DNA from: Cinnamomum chago
Taxonomy: Eukaryota > Streptophyta > Magnoliopsida > Laurales > Lauraceae
Direction: 5' to 3'
NCBI GenBank assembly: GCA_038049695.1
Contig: CP142456.1
Location: 20,742,501 to 20,806,500, forward strand
DNA length: 64,000 nucleotides
The translations under genes and the position numbers were made by a program. Within the stretch, counting starts at the first letter, position 1; each line of letters begins with the position of its first letter. This document shows positions 1 to 11,303 of this stretch, one piece after another. The notes below the pieces were generated by a model. That model was not told the origin of the DNA, made no database searches, and worked only from the letters and a program-made list of their open reading frames with translations.

Positions 1-1
1 C

Positions 2-3000
2 CGTCGTGAGACTCCTCACCACACTGGTGAGCGGCCACACGGCGGTCCGCAGCAGAACGCCTCCACGACGGATCTTCGACGACGAGGCAAGACCGCCGTC
101 AGGACGGGGTCCCGTCAGTCCCACCAGCGCGTCCACGACGACGGCCAGTCCTTTCATCAAACCCATGGAGCCAGAAATGACAACCCTCTGCTCGAAGAGC
201 TCAATGCCCAGCACCGGGCCCTCCAAGATAAAGACGAGGTGATTCGTCGCCTCGAGGAGCGGCTCGAAATGAGTGAGAGGAAGTCTCGTGGTCCACCTCC
301 CCGGCGACAGCAGGCCCACCCGGACAACCGAGACCTGAGGCAGGTCCTCAACAGCAGAAGAAGATACCGCTGTGAGGAGGAGGGCTCGAGCAGCAGTCAT
401 CTGCCTAGTGGCTTCGGGGGATCGCGGCACGAGTCGGAATCACCGAGACCAGATGACCGGGTGGACTTCAAGGAGTTACTGGACCATTACGTCAAACAGG
501 AGGTCCAGGCTCACTTGGCCGAAGTCGGGTTTGCCCGAGACCAGACCGATGAATGTGAAGAAAGCGACCAGGGCATGTCCCCCTTTTCGCAGGAAATCAA
601 AAATTTCTCTCTCCCCGAGAGATTTAGCGTCCCGAGGTTCGTCCTTTATGACGGAGCCTCGGACCCAGAGGCGCATCTGCGGCATTTCACTCAGCGGATG
701 TCGGTCTGGGGGGACGTCGGTCTTTTGAACTGCAGGGTCTTCTCATCCAGTCTGGGGGACCTCCCCCTCCGGTGGTTCTGCGCGCTCCTCCCCGGATCGG
801 TCTCGAGCTGGCGTCAGCTCCGGAGCTCTTTCCTTGAGAAGTTTCAAGCACACCGCGTCATCCCAAACACAGGTAGCAATCTCATGGCGATCCGGATGAA
901 AAACGGTGAGAGTATCACTGCCTTCGCCAGGAGATTCTGGACGATATACAGCCAGATTACCGACGTCAACGACGAAGTCGCCATCATGTGCTTCAGGGAG
1001 GGCTTACTCCCAGGGAACGAACTCCGCAGAGACCTAGTCCGGAACCCTGTGGCTACAATGAAAGCACTAATGGCAAGGGTGAAGCAGTACATTGAGCAAG
1101 AGGAGGACGAGGCCCACGGCACAGAGCGGTTTGGATTCCCGAAGAAGCATCAAGCCTCCGCCGGAGAAGGAGCGTTCCCCAAACCGAGGTCGGATAAGAG
1201 GAAGCTTGCCTGCTCTTTCTCAATCTCCTCGGATAACAGCAAGAGACCAAGGTTCCAACCCCCCAAGCCTGCCGGCGATTCCTACAGAGCCATCAGTGTT
1301 GTGTTCAAGGAGCCCATTTACAGAATCCTGAACAAGATCAAGGCAGAACCGTACTTCCAGTGGCCGCGGCCGATGATGAGCGACCCGTCTACCCGAGACC
1401 AGCAGAAGAACTGCTCCTATCACAAGCAGCACGGGCACATGACCGAAGACTGCTTTGCGCTAAAGTCCCACCTTGAAAAGCTCGTTAAAGACGGGCACCT
1501 CCAAGAGTACATCAAGAAGGAAGAAAGGGTTAACCAAACTCAGCGGCGCGCTCCGCCCAGTGAAGACCAGGACAGTGACGAACCGGCAGGTATCATCAAC
1601 GTCATCCACCTGGCCCCCTCCCCAAGCAAAGAAAGCACCCGAGCTCGGTTAGAGGCCAGGAGGGCTGCCCACGGCAAGCAAGTGATGTCGGCAGAGTTAG
1701 AAAGCGCCCCGAAGAGGGTGAAGAGGGAAAGGCCCAGGATTTGGTTCTCAGATGAGGACCTGAAGGGAGTCCAGCTCCCCCATAATGACGCCCGCATCCT
1801 CACCTTGCGGCTCAACAATTACACCACCAAGCGCGTCCTTGTGGATCCAGGGAGCTCCTCCGAGGTCATCTACTATAGTTGTTTTAAGCAGCTTGGCCTA
1901 ACCAAATCCAACCTGCAGGAGGCCCATATCCCTCTAGTGGGGTTCAGCGCCGAACCAGTGTACCCCAAAGGCAGGATCTCACTCGAAGTCCGGATCGGAG
2001 GCGCCACGAAGATGGCAAACTTTATGGTAGTGGACACGCCATCCCCCTACAATGTGATCATGGGACGGAGTTGGCTGCATGCCATGGAAGCAGTGCCCTC
2101 CACCCTACATCAAAAACTCAAGTTTCCATTAGCCAAGCCTGACGGGGCGTTCGAGATTGTGACTGTGTGCGGCAATCAGCAGATGGCCCGAGAATGCCTC
2201 ATAGCCGTAACACCTGGGGGCGCGGAGCCGAGACAAGTGCATATGGCCGAGCTTGAAGCCGAGATTGAGGATGTTGGGCGGACGGCAGGGCAGAAAAGCA
2301 TAGAGGACCTCATCGAGGTCAGGATCAATCCCGAGGACGCTGAGCGCTACTTCATGCTGGGTAGCCAGCTCCCCGACACCGAGAAGGCCGAACTGCTAGA
2401 CTTCCTACTTCTGAATAAGGATGTCTTCGCCTGGACTCCATATGAGATGCCAGGAATCGACCCCAAGGTCATGTGTCACAAGCTGAATGTGGATCCCGGA
2501 TACAAGCCCATAGTGCAGAAGGCTCGCAGGACGGGGATCCCGCAGACAGAGGCAGTAATCGAAGAGGTGGATAAGCTCCTCGAGGCTGGGGCGATCCGCG
2601 AGGTGCACTATCCCCAGTGGCTCGCCAACACAGTGGTGGTGAAAAAGAAAAGCGGCAAATGGAGGGTCTGCGTGGATTTCACCGACCTCAACAAAGCTTG
2701 CCCCAAGGACAGCTTCCCCCTCCCAAAGATCGATCAGATGATCGACGCCACCTCGGGACATGACAGGATGAGCTTCCTAGACGCCTACCGAGGTTACCAT
2801 CAGATCCCGCTGCACGAATCAGATGAGGAAAAAACTTCATTTATAACACCTCGAGGCATCTACTGTTACAAGGTGATGCCCTTCGGATTGAAGAATGCCG
2901 GGGCAACGTATCAGCGGATGGTCACGAGAATGTTCCAGAACCAGCTCGGGAAGACGATGGAGGTCTATATTGATGACATGGTAGTCAAGTCCAAGGAGTC

Positions 3001-5599
3001 GAAGAACCACCTGGCAGACCTACGCCAAAAATTTGCCATTCTCCGAAAGTTCCAACTCAAACTAAATGCTTCCAAGTGTGCGTTTGGCGTCGGTTCTGGC
3101 AAATTCCTGGGCAGCTTGGTGACCAGAAGAGGGATCGAGGCTAATCCCGAGCAGATTGCAGCCATCCAGTCAATCCAGCGTCCCACCTCGGCCAAGCAAG
3201 TCCAGCGACTCACAGGAATGGCTGCTGCACTCAACCGCTTCATCAGCCGAGCCTCGGACAAGTGTCGTCCTTTCTTTCAGCTCCTGAAGAAAAGTTCCAA
3301 ATTCCAATGGACTCCTAAATGCGACTTGGCACTGGAAACGCTCAAAAGGTACCTCTCCTCACCACCACTTTTGTCCACTCCGTCGCAAGACGAGTTTCTC
3401 TATCTTTACCTTGCAGTCTCCGACCATGCGGTGAGCTCGGTGCTGGTTCGAGAAAGCAATGAGCAGCAGTACCCCATCTATTACACCAGCAAAACCCTGC
3501 TCGACGCTGAGACCAGGTACCTGCCACTTGAAAAGCTAGCACTAGCACTGATCAGCGCTTCTCGCAAGCTCCCCCATTACTTCCAGACGCACACGGTGGT
3601 GGTCATCACGGAATTCCCACTCAAATCCCTCTTCCGCAAGGCGGACTTTTCTGGCCGCATCTCCAAGTGGGCCGTCGAACTAGGTCAGTTCGATATCCAA
3701 TATCAACCCAGAACAACAATCAAGGCACAGGTCCTGGCAGACTTCGTCGTCGAATTCACCTCTCCTAGTTCGGCACCGACCTCGCTCGATACCGAACTGG
3801 GGGACCCCAAGAGCAATGATGAAGCTAAAACTGAGACCGAGGAAGACCAGTCTTGGAAAAAATTCCTTGAGTCAGCCTGGAAAGTCTTCGTTGACGGATC
3901 GTCAACTACCAGAAGAGCAGGCGCTGGCGTTGTCCTTCAATCTCCAGAAGGACTAGTCATTGAGCAAGCACTGACCCTGGACTTCAAGGCATCAAATAAT
4001 GAAGCAGAATATGAAGCACTGATCGCCGGTCTCGGCAGTGCAAAGGTGCTGGGGGCGCGTCGGGTGGCAGTCTTCAGTGACTCCCAGTTGGTGACGAGCC
4101 AGCTGAGCGGAGACTACCAAGCCAGAGATGAAAGGATGATGGCCTACCTGGCCCACACCAGGCAGCTCCTCTCCCAGTTTGAAAACGTTGAAGTCAGGCA
4201 AATCGGCAGGGAGTCCAATCGCCATGCAGACGCTCTGGCAAGCTTGGCCTCGGCATTAGAAGCTGGGAAGAGAAGGACAGTTGATGTGAGGACGCTGAAA
4301 AGACCGAGCATAGAGCTCATTCCAGCTCGGCAAGTATTGTGCACTGATCTCGGTCCAAGTTGGATGGACCCGATCGTGACATTCTTGAGAGAAGATAAGC
4401 TCCCCGAAGACAAGACTGAAGCTCACAAGGTCAGGTTGAAAGCAGCCCACTTCTGGCTATCACCGGACGAGAAGCTCTACAGAAAATCCTATTCAGGACC
4501 ATACCTCCAATGCGTCCATCCGAGCAAAGTGGAGGACTTCCTCTTTGAAATTCACGAAGGAATCTGTGGAAGCCACATCGGGGGAAGGTCACTGGTTTAC
4601 AGAGCTATCAGCCAGGGCTACTGGTGGCCCTACATGCAGAAGGATGCCCAGATCTACGCCAGGAAATGCGAAAAATGCCAGAAGTTCTCCCATTCCCTCC
4701 ACCAGCCAGCTCGGGACCTCAGCCCTATCTCTAGTCCTTGGCCCTTCGCTCAATGGGGGCTACACATTGTGGGGCCTCTTCACCGAACTACAGGAAACAA
4801 GAGATGGTTGATGGTGGGCACCGATTACTTCACAAAATGGATTGAGGCGGAGGCCTTATCCTCCATCACCAAGCACGACACAAAGAATTTCGTATGGAGG
4901 AACATCGTCATACAATTCGGGATCCCCAGGACCCTGGTCTCGGACAACGGAACCCAGTTCGAGTCAAAATTCTTCAAAAACTTCTGCCAGGAGCTCGGCA
5001 TCAGGAACCTCTATGCAACCTCGGCCTACCCACAGAGCAATGGGTAGGCGGAAATCTCAAACAAAGTGGTCCTGGAAGGACTGAAGAAAATGCTTGATAA
5101 AGCTAAAGGCAGGTGGACAGAAGAATTGCCAAGTGTCCTCTGGGCTTACAGAACCACCCCGAGGCGATCCACCTCGGCAACCCCTTTTTCATTAGCCTAC
5201 GGGATGGAGGCTGTAATCCCTCTCGAGGTCGGCCTCCCGACCTTAAGGACGAATCTATTCGATGAAGGGCAGAACGAGATAAACCTCGCCAGAGAGCTCG
5301 ACCTGGCCGAGGAACGAAGGGAAGCAGCGTCCGTGCGTCTGGCTGCCTATCAGCAGCAGCTGTCCCGAGGATATAATCAGAAGGTTAAAGAAAGAAGGTT
5401 CTCGGTTGGAGAACTAGTCTTAAAGAAAGCGCTCCCAGCTGATAAAGATCCTAATGAAGGCAAACTTGCGCCGAACTGGCTCGGCCCCTACAAAGTGGTC
5501 TTAGTCTCAGGAAGGTCGGCCTACAGACTTGAAGGGATAGATGGCAAGGAGTTGCCACGACCATGGAACGCTGCGCACCTCAAGAAATATTACTTCTAG
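2..5599 (+). pseudogene. gag-pol: Tat-type gag-pol polyprotein, partial at 5' and interrupted by one stop
   Basis: The frame is open from base 2 and runs to a stop at 5597-5599, broken only by an in-frame TAG at 5045-5047. Counting residues from the codon at 239, the retrotransposon gag domain lies near residues 122-290 and a zinc knuckle begins CSYHKQHGHMTEDC at 392. The aspartic protease has VDPGSSS at 535, RT follows with YIDD at 910-913, then the ordinary gypsy RNase H. A second archaeal-like RNase H starts at FVDGSS (Asp 1219) and includes NNEAEYEAL and RHADALASL. Integrase has its HHCC finger from His 1439 and then the catalytic core. The core shows Asp 1569 (SDNGTQF) and Glu 1605 with the correct 35-residue spacing, but the position of the first catalytic Asp is His 1509 (GLHIVGPL), and the TAG falls just before Glu 1605. 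The copy cannot make active integrase. The lineage call is firm; the start lies outside the window. Confidence 0.93.
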
Positions 5600-5675
5600 A
5601 TTGTACTCAAAATGATTGATCAATAAAGAAGAGCCTTTTGACAAAGATCTGCGTTATGTCCTTCCAGTTGAAAAC

Positions 5676-6090
5676 AAGGCTCCGGCCCTCGTGCCAGCCT
5701 CCTTGAGTTCGGTCACAGGACCAACTCCCCAAGGCTCCGGCCCTCGCGCCAGCCTCCTTGAGTTCGGTCACAGGACCAACTCCCCAAGGCTCCGGCCCTC
5801 GCGCCAGCCTCCTTGAGTTCGGTCACAGGACCAACTCCCCAAGGCTCCGGCCCTCCCGCCAGCCTCCTTGAGTTCGGTCACATGACCAACTCCCAAAGGC
5901 TCCGACCCTCGCGCCAGCCTCCTTGAGTTCGGTCACAGGACCAACTCCCCAAAGCTCCGGCCCTCGCGCCAGCCTCCTTGAGTTCGGTCACAGGACCAAC
6001 TCCCCAAGGCTCCGGTCCTCGCGCCCAAGCCTCCTTGAGTTCTGTCACAGGACCAACTCCCCAAGGCACCGGCCCTCGCGCCAGCCTCCT
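5676..6090 (+). repeat. 55-bp tandem array between pol and the antisense gene
   Basis: Seven near-identical units start at 5676, 5731, 5786, 5841, 5896, 5951 and 6006, and an eighth partial unit starts at 6063. Six units are exactly 55 bp and the seventh carries a 2-bp insertion. Each unit contains CTCCTTGAGTTCGGTCACAG. It begins about 75 bp after the polyprotein stop. Several frames stay open through it because 55 is not a multiple of three and stops are rare in the GC-rich unit; I regard those frames as non-coding. Confidence 0.92.
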
Positions 6091-6486
6091 AGAAGCCAGT
6101 CACAGGACGAAGGCTTTGTCCCTCACAGCAACTCCGAGCAACAATCACCACGGGATGCGAATAGGGCCATCCTCGAAGGCACAGAGTTCGGCCTACGCAT
6201 AAGTTTGGTCCAAGCCCAGCTCTCCAGCGAACGGGCCGCATCTAGGGGTATGAGCCCAAACTAACTGCAAATTCCTTCCTGAGAAAGAAGGGTTAAAGTC
6301 TAGATGCTCTACCGACCTCAAAGACTTGCAAGATTTCGCACCAAAACATCCACATCACATAGCAGGGAGAAAGAGATAGGAAAACAGTTGGTGAATCAAA
6401 AAGAAAAATTCATTAATGGAGGAATGGATACAGAGCTTTCTATACAATCCGAAAGAAAAGAAAAAATTACACAAGAGATAAAAATC

Positions 6487-8903
6487 CTATGGCTTCTCGG
6501 GCGCCGCTTCTTTATTTTCTGGAGCTGGAGGATCTGATGGGGCAGGAGCATCAGATGGAGGAGCCAGAGGAGGAGCCTGGGTCGCTTCGGCCTCGGTGGG
6601 GGTCGGAGGAGGAGGGGGCACGTCTGGAACTTCGGTAAGAGTCCCAGGAGGATTGGAGCCAGGCTCTGATTCTGAACCCGGCACTGCAGGCTGAAACTTG
6701 GGAAGGTCCGCGAATATGGGATCGTCCTCAGAAACCCCATACTTGCGGAGAGCCTCCTTGCACCCCATCTCAAACAGCACCGGGCTCAGATCCATGATTT
6801 GAGCCGTATACTCCTCCGACGCCCAGGCCACCCCCTCTTGATAAGCTTTCGCGGCTTGGGCCCTCAGGGTGGACTCGACATCGACCTTCTCTTTCTTGGA
6901 GGCCTCGAGCTCGGACTCCTTCCTGGCCAACTCGTTCTGCTTTCCAGCAAGCTCGGCCTCCCTTTTGGCGAGCTCGGTCCCCTTTTCGGCGAGCTCGGCC
7001 CCCTTTTCGGCGAGCTCGGCCTCCAGAGTGGCCGCCCTCTTGGCCTTATCGTCAAAGGCGCCCCTCAAATTTTTGTTCTAGCCCCGCAACTTGATAATTT
7101 CGGCCTTTGCCGCTTGTTGCTCAGTTGCAGACTGAGCGAGCTTCTCCTCCGCCTTCTTTATTTCGGTCGCGCTGGCCTCCAGTGCGGCCCCCATCTTCTT
7201 CTTCTCCTTCTCCAGGGCGGCGATATAGGCAGTCCTTTCCGCCAGCCTATCCATTAGCACCTGAGTCCTCTGTACATTCTACAAAAGGATAAAAATAGTA
7301 AGGGGATCGATCGATTCAAGCAACCAGGGGGCAGAAATTTGAAACCAGGAGGAAGAAGACTACCTCAAGCGACGCCCTCATCGTCTGATGAAGTAGACCT
7401 GCCGACGCAACCTTCTTGTGCTTCTCCATGTCCAAGGGGAGGGCACATCCCCGGCCAAGGGCCACGACCGACTCCCAGCTGGAGCCCAGCCGCTCCCCCA
7501 TGGTCATGGGCTCGTTGGGGTTGAGGTCGAAGTTGGGCCTCCAAGGTGCCGGCACTGAAGGCTGGGCCTGCGACTCCGCTCCCTGGGGCCTCCCCTCCAC
7601 GCCCTCCAGGCGAGGCCTCTTCTCGGGAGGGGGCCCCTCGCCCTCCTTTTCGGCCTCAACGGGCCGAGACCGGGTATCCCTCTGCGGCTGCGGCAGAGGC
7701 GGCAGAGCTTCCTTCGCGGGCTCGACCACCCGCGGCCTGCTGTCCTTGAATGGACGAGATTCCTTGGGCTGCCGGACCTCCTTGGGGGGTTCCACCGACC
7801 TCCCCTTCTTAGCTTTTGAGGAGGCGGCCCCAGCCGCTCCCGACGCTGCTCCCGGCGAGACGGAGGAAGCAGCCGCTGCGGAGCCTTGGGAGGCGCCCGA
7901 CCCACTGGGGGCACGATTGGAGGCGGGGGGAGCTCGGCCCGCAAAAATCACAGCACCCAAGTTCTTCAAGGAGGGGCGCTGTCCGTCCATCTCCCCTTCT
8001 TCTCGACCTCGGGAGGAGGGAGGAGGGCTGTCGGTGATGACGATCGGGTCTTGAGGCTCTGTGGCTTGGCCGCTGGTCTCGGCAAGCGCGAGTACGACCT
8101 CCCCTACCGGTGCGAGGGGGACCTCGGCAGTCTTACTAGTATAAGACCGGTACCGCGGCTTGTACCCAAGAAGAGAGAAGGCAGCTCGGTCGTGGTGACC
8201 GTGGTAACTGCTAATCTTCTCCAACCACGAGTCGTTCCTCTTCCACTTGTCAAAATTGGCCTCCCTCCTCCTCTTCTGAATGCCTGCATAAGAAAACAGC
8301 AAGGGCGTCAGCTCGGCATAAAGAAAAGAGCAAAAACGGCATGAAGGACAGGTATTTACTGGGAGGGGCCCCAGGTTTCCGTGGGACCTGGATTCTCCTC
8401 TCCACTTCGGTCTCGGTACCCTTGAACTCCCAGTTCCCCGAGACCAAGATCCGTTCGTATCCGGCGTACTTGTTTGAGTCCTCTAGGGCATTCACCAAGG
8501 GCCGATGCCTGGGCTTCACCCGGAGATAGTAAAAATCCTCACCCCTTGCAGCTTTGCAGATGTCATAAACATCTTCTATGTCATGTACCCCGAGATCGAT
8601 GTCGAGGATCCAATTTAGCTCCGCCACGCCCATTATAATCTTGAAACCATTCGGCATCAACTGGAAGCGGCAGATGTGCCACGCATTGAGGCAGGACCGG
8701 AGGAGCTGATGGATGGGGAACCTGACCCCCCCTTCACACACCGACAGCAGGGTGAAAGGCATCCAGTTGTTGTACCGGGTAAGGCCACCAGGAAGGTCCC
8801 CGAGGTCGTCAGGTTTAACCAAGACGTCGGCCGGGATCTTAAACGACGACCTAAAGGCTTCCAAGGCTGCAGGACCCTCTAACCAGTGGCTATAAATCCC
8901 CAT
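6487..8903 (-). pseudogene. Antisense gene (aORF) of the Tat element, three exons, one internal stop
   Basis: On the - strand, three exons join into one frame of 752 codons: 8903-8360, 8283-7364 and 7278-6487. Intron 1 (8359-8284, 76 bp, phase 1) and intron 2 (7363-7279, 85 bp, phase 0) both begin GT and end AG, with pyrimidine-rich 3' ends. The ATG at 8903-8901 has G at -3 and +4. Exon 1 encodes a compact domain (RFPIHQLLRSCLNAWHIC; MPNGFKIIMG) resembling the 'putative gypsy-type transposon' domain of plant databases. Exon 2 is Pro/Ser/Ala-rich and charged. Exon 3 is a heptad coiled coil with repeated AELAEKG, then a Pro-rich tail. A TAG at 7080-7078 interrupts the coiled coil, so this copy is broken. 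A TATA box lies at 9190-9183. Antisense ORFs are known in Tat elements; their function is not established. Exon joints are my reading. Confidence 0.82.
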
Positions 8904-9182
8904 TTCTTGGAAGGATAGGAGGCAGGTGACTAAGAATGAAAAACTGGAAAAACCCTAAAGGACCTAAACCTTCTGAAAGCGAAGAGAAGAAAGGAGGCAC
9001 AAAGAAATAACAGAGAGAGAAGACTCACAGAAAGGATGCTGAAGATTACTGAGGACGGAGAAGCAGAAGGCTAGAAAGAATTCGTGTTTCAGCAAAATCT
9101 GTGGCAGAACTTCGTCTTCAACAGAGCTCTCCTTCTCAGACAAACAACCAAGGTAAAAGAGAAAGAGAAGGGGGCGCTTCCA

Positions 9183-9190
9183 TTTTTATA
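9183..9190 (-). promoter_or_regulatory. Candidate TATA box for the antisense gene
   Basis: On the - strand the sequence reads CTATAAAAATGG, 280-290 bp upstream of the antisense ATG at 8903. It lies between that gene and the 3' LTR, so it is not the LTR promoter. Transcription starting about 30 bp downstream would give a leader of roughly 250 nt. The match and position are seen; activity is inferred. Confidence 0.55.
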
Positions 9191-9491
9191 GAGGGAACGC
9201 CCCTCTTCATTACCCTGCCACGCGTCGTTTCGATCCCGGCGACCGACCAGACAGGAGACTCCACGTGGCGGCAACGGTTCGCCTTCCCCCCACGCCTCTG
9301 GTACAAATATTTATCACCTCGGACATACGGAACGGCGTCCCACGTGCTTGACAGAGCGAAGCCATTATGGTGCCCTATTTATTGCCTAGGGCAGACGGAG
9401 GGGCGTCATGATGAGAATCTCATAAAAGCAAGATACGAAAAGACGGCCCCATCGCTTCCGAATCGTATCTCCCGACCCCGGACTAAGCCCA

Positions 9492-9515
9492 AGGGGTCGA
9501 GAGATAGGGGGCAAT
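9492..9515 (+). other. Polypurine tract of the Tat element
   Basis: A purine-rich stretch ending GAGATAGGGGGCAAT sits immediately before the LTR start TGTGTGGGG. This is the expected primer site for plus-strand synthesis and fixes the left end of the 3' LTR. Confidence 0.8.
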
Positions 9516-10219
9516 TGTGTGGGGTCGTTCGGTGCTCGCGGATTTAGGTGGGGTCACCCTCCAGTCTCGGTTACCATTGGTCTCGGCACCGCTCAAGGTC
9601 GGTCGCAACGTCATCTCGGAAGAATCGTAGGGCGAGTCTCGGTGGCTACGTCACGAGTCCCGACCTCGGCCTCAGCCTCTTCCCGACCTCGGCCTCAGCC
9701 TCTTTCCGATCTCGGCCCCTGTCACTCAGCCATTAATGAGGCCATAAATGCGCTGCCATGACGGGATCGGCAAACTGACAACAGAGTGGGCGCCGGACCT
9801 AGATAAGGAGCACGCCTTATCTAAAGTCATGTCCATAGGCAAGGGGTGCTGGTCCGATGGGACATTCCCTTTTTACCTACCCCCACTCAGGAGGTACGAA
9901 TACACACTGATGGGACTGTCATCCCTTCATGTGGACAGTGCCATGATGACTCTCACGTCTATATATATTGCATGAAGGAAAACCATGCGAGGTACGCATA
10001 ATCCTCCCCTCCCAGAACTCTCTTTCTCCATTCTCTTTCAGTTCTCACACTGACTTGAGCGTCGGAGGGCCTTCAGCTGCCCATAGCCAGGGTCTCTGAC
10101 TGTCATCTTCTTCCTTTCAGGTCATTGGAGGCCCGGTCCTTTCCCTTCGTCTTCCCCAAATCCTCAAATCAGGAGCTTGATCCTCCATTAGCTAAGTCCG
10201 TAATTTTTAGGCACTTACA
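9516..10219 (+). repeat. 3' LTR of the Tat element (about 704 bp)
   Basis: The LTR begins TGTGTGGGG right after the polypurine tract and probably ends TTACA. A TATA-like TATATATAT at 9960-9968 is followed by a pyrimidine-rich leader and GACTTGAGCGTCGGAGGG near 10051, a stretch I recall as common in LTRs of this lineage. The right end is less certain than the left because no 5' LTR is available for comparison. Confidence 0.75.
9960..9968 (+). promoter_or_regulatory. LTR TATA box (Tat)
   Basis: TATATATAT lies 445 bp into the LTR and is followed about 50 bp later by a C/T-rich stretch typical of the start of the transcribed R region. Confidence 0.55.
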
Positions 10220-10680
10220 AAAGCAAATCACTCAATGATCATGTACACACACACACATATATATATATTCTAATATTCATCAAGATTGAATATCATTTAA
10301 GCAATACTTAACAATAATAATTTTTCATAGACTTTGCTGGAAGCTTTAATTAATCTAATCTTTGCTATGCAAGAGTGTACCATGAAATGATAGACAATGA
10401 AACAAAATCCATTTCTCAAATAAGTTTCAGAGGACCTATGGTTTAAGATGACATGTATATGAATAGAAACAATCATAGATTGTGCAGAAAGCAAGGGAGT
10501 GATCCTTTTCTTGTGAGATAAGTTGCTTAAGACATGATAATACATACCCTGTAAATACTTTCAGATCAAGGTTGTTCTTTTAACCTAAGATGTTTAAAAG
10601 GGACCTCTTTACATTTTACATGCTGGCCCCCTCAGAGTTAACAGCCCCCCTAAGAAAAATTCCTCCCACCCCAAGATTAA
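10220..10680. other. Intergenic DNA without a recognisable gene
   Basis: AT-rich sequence to the right of the Tat LTR. It holds a compound (CA)n(TA)n microsatellite at 10244-10269. I see no credible coding frame. Confidence 0.6.
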
Positions 10681-11119
10681 GGGTCTGTTTGGGAAGGGGG
10701 GGAAAATGGGGGGGAGGAAAAAAAGGGGGGAAAGTGGAGGGAAAGTGATTTTGGGGGGTGTTTGGGAAGGGGGGGAGGGAAAATGGGGGAGGTGGAAATG
10801 GAGGGAAAATGGGGTGGTTTTGCCTCAAAAAGTTTCCCCTCAAAACAGGGGGGAAAATGAGGGGAAAGTGAGGAGAAATTGAGGGAATGACTAAAATGCC
10901 CTTAGAGTCTATTTGAGTTTTTTTCAAGAGCAAGGGTAAAATAGTCTTTTTCTCTATACCTCACTAAAAATAAAATTATACTTTTTCACTTTCCTTCCTC
11001 TTACTTTTTAACTTCCCAAACAAGAGGAGGGAAAATTAATCTTCCCTCCCCTCCCCTTCATTTTCCTTTCCCCTCAAATTTTCCCTCCCCTCCCCTCCTC
11101 TCCTCCATTCCAAAGAGGC
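10681..11119. mobile_element. Tourist/PIF-like MITE candidate with G-rich and C-rich halves
   Basis: The left end GGGTCTGTTTGGGAAGG follows TAA, as in Tourist-type MITEs. The right end CCATTCCAAAGAGGC is an imperfect inverted match. The left half is strikingly G-rich on the + strand and the right half C-rich, so the element can fold on itself. No matching 3-bp target duplication is visible on the right, so boundaries and family are tentative. Confidence 0.4.
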
Positions 11120-11303
11120 GAGGAGGGAAAGGTGAATAGAGAATACTTAGGTGGGATTATCACTTTCCTAGGCTTTAATTTAGTAAGTCGAGGACGAGTG
11201 CACAATCATTTCCTATCATAACATAGATGATCAAATGGCCTTATCAATCTTCACCGTTAATTAATATATCAGGGAAACAAATTTGCCCAAGTAAGCACCG
11301 CTT

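Larger units (their letters stand above)
1..10219 (+). mobile_element. Tat-lineage Ty3/gypsy LTR retrotransposon, 5' end outside window
   Basis: In order on the + strand there are gag, protease, reverse transcriptase, two RNase H domains and integrase in one frame, then a 55-bp tandem array, a long antisense gene, a polypurine tract and a 3' LTR. The gag frame is open to the first bases of the window, so the 5' LTR and leader lie to the left. The second, archaeal-like RNase H and an extra antisense gene between pol and the 3' LTR are known hallmarks of the Tat lineage of plant gypsy elements. The copy is defective: there is a stop inside integrase, a missing integrase catalytic residue, and a stop in the antisense gene. 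Without the 5' LTR, neither insertion age nor target duplication can be read. Confidence 0.93.

Noticed and set aside
6-242. Small frame at the left edge starting ATG
   Set aside because: It overlaps the gag frame, which is open from base 2 and encodes the recognisable protein; this is a shadow frame.
5045-5047. Programmed stop-codon readthrough in gag-pol
   Set aside because: Plant gypsy elements of this lineage use one uninterrupted frame, the TAG lies inside the integrase core rather than at a domain boundary, and the core also lacks a catalytic Asp. A random nonsense change is simpler.
7416-8344. Long + strand frames opposite the antisense exon 2
   Set aside because: They are shadows of the GC-rich exon on the - strand; only the - strand joins through splice sites into a family-like protein.
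10616-10933. Proline/phenylalanine-rich frame on the - strand
   Set aside because: It is the complement of the G-rich half of the MITE candidate, with no sign of coding constraint.
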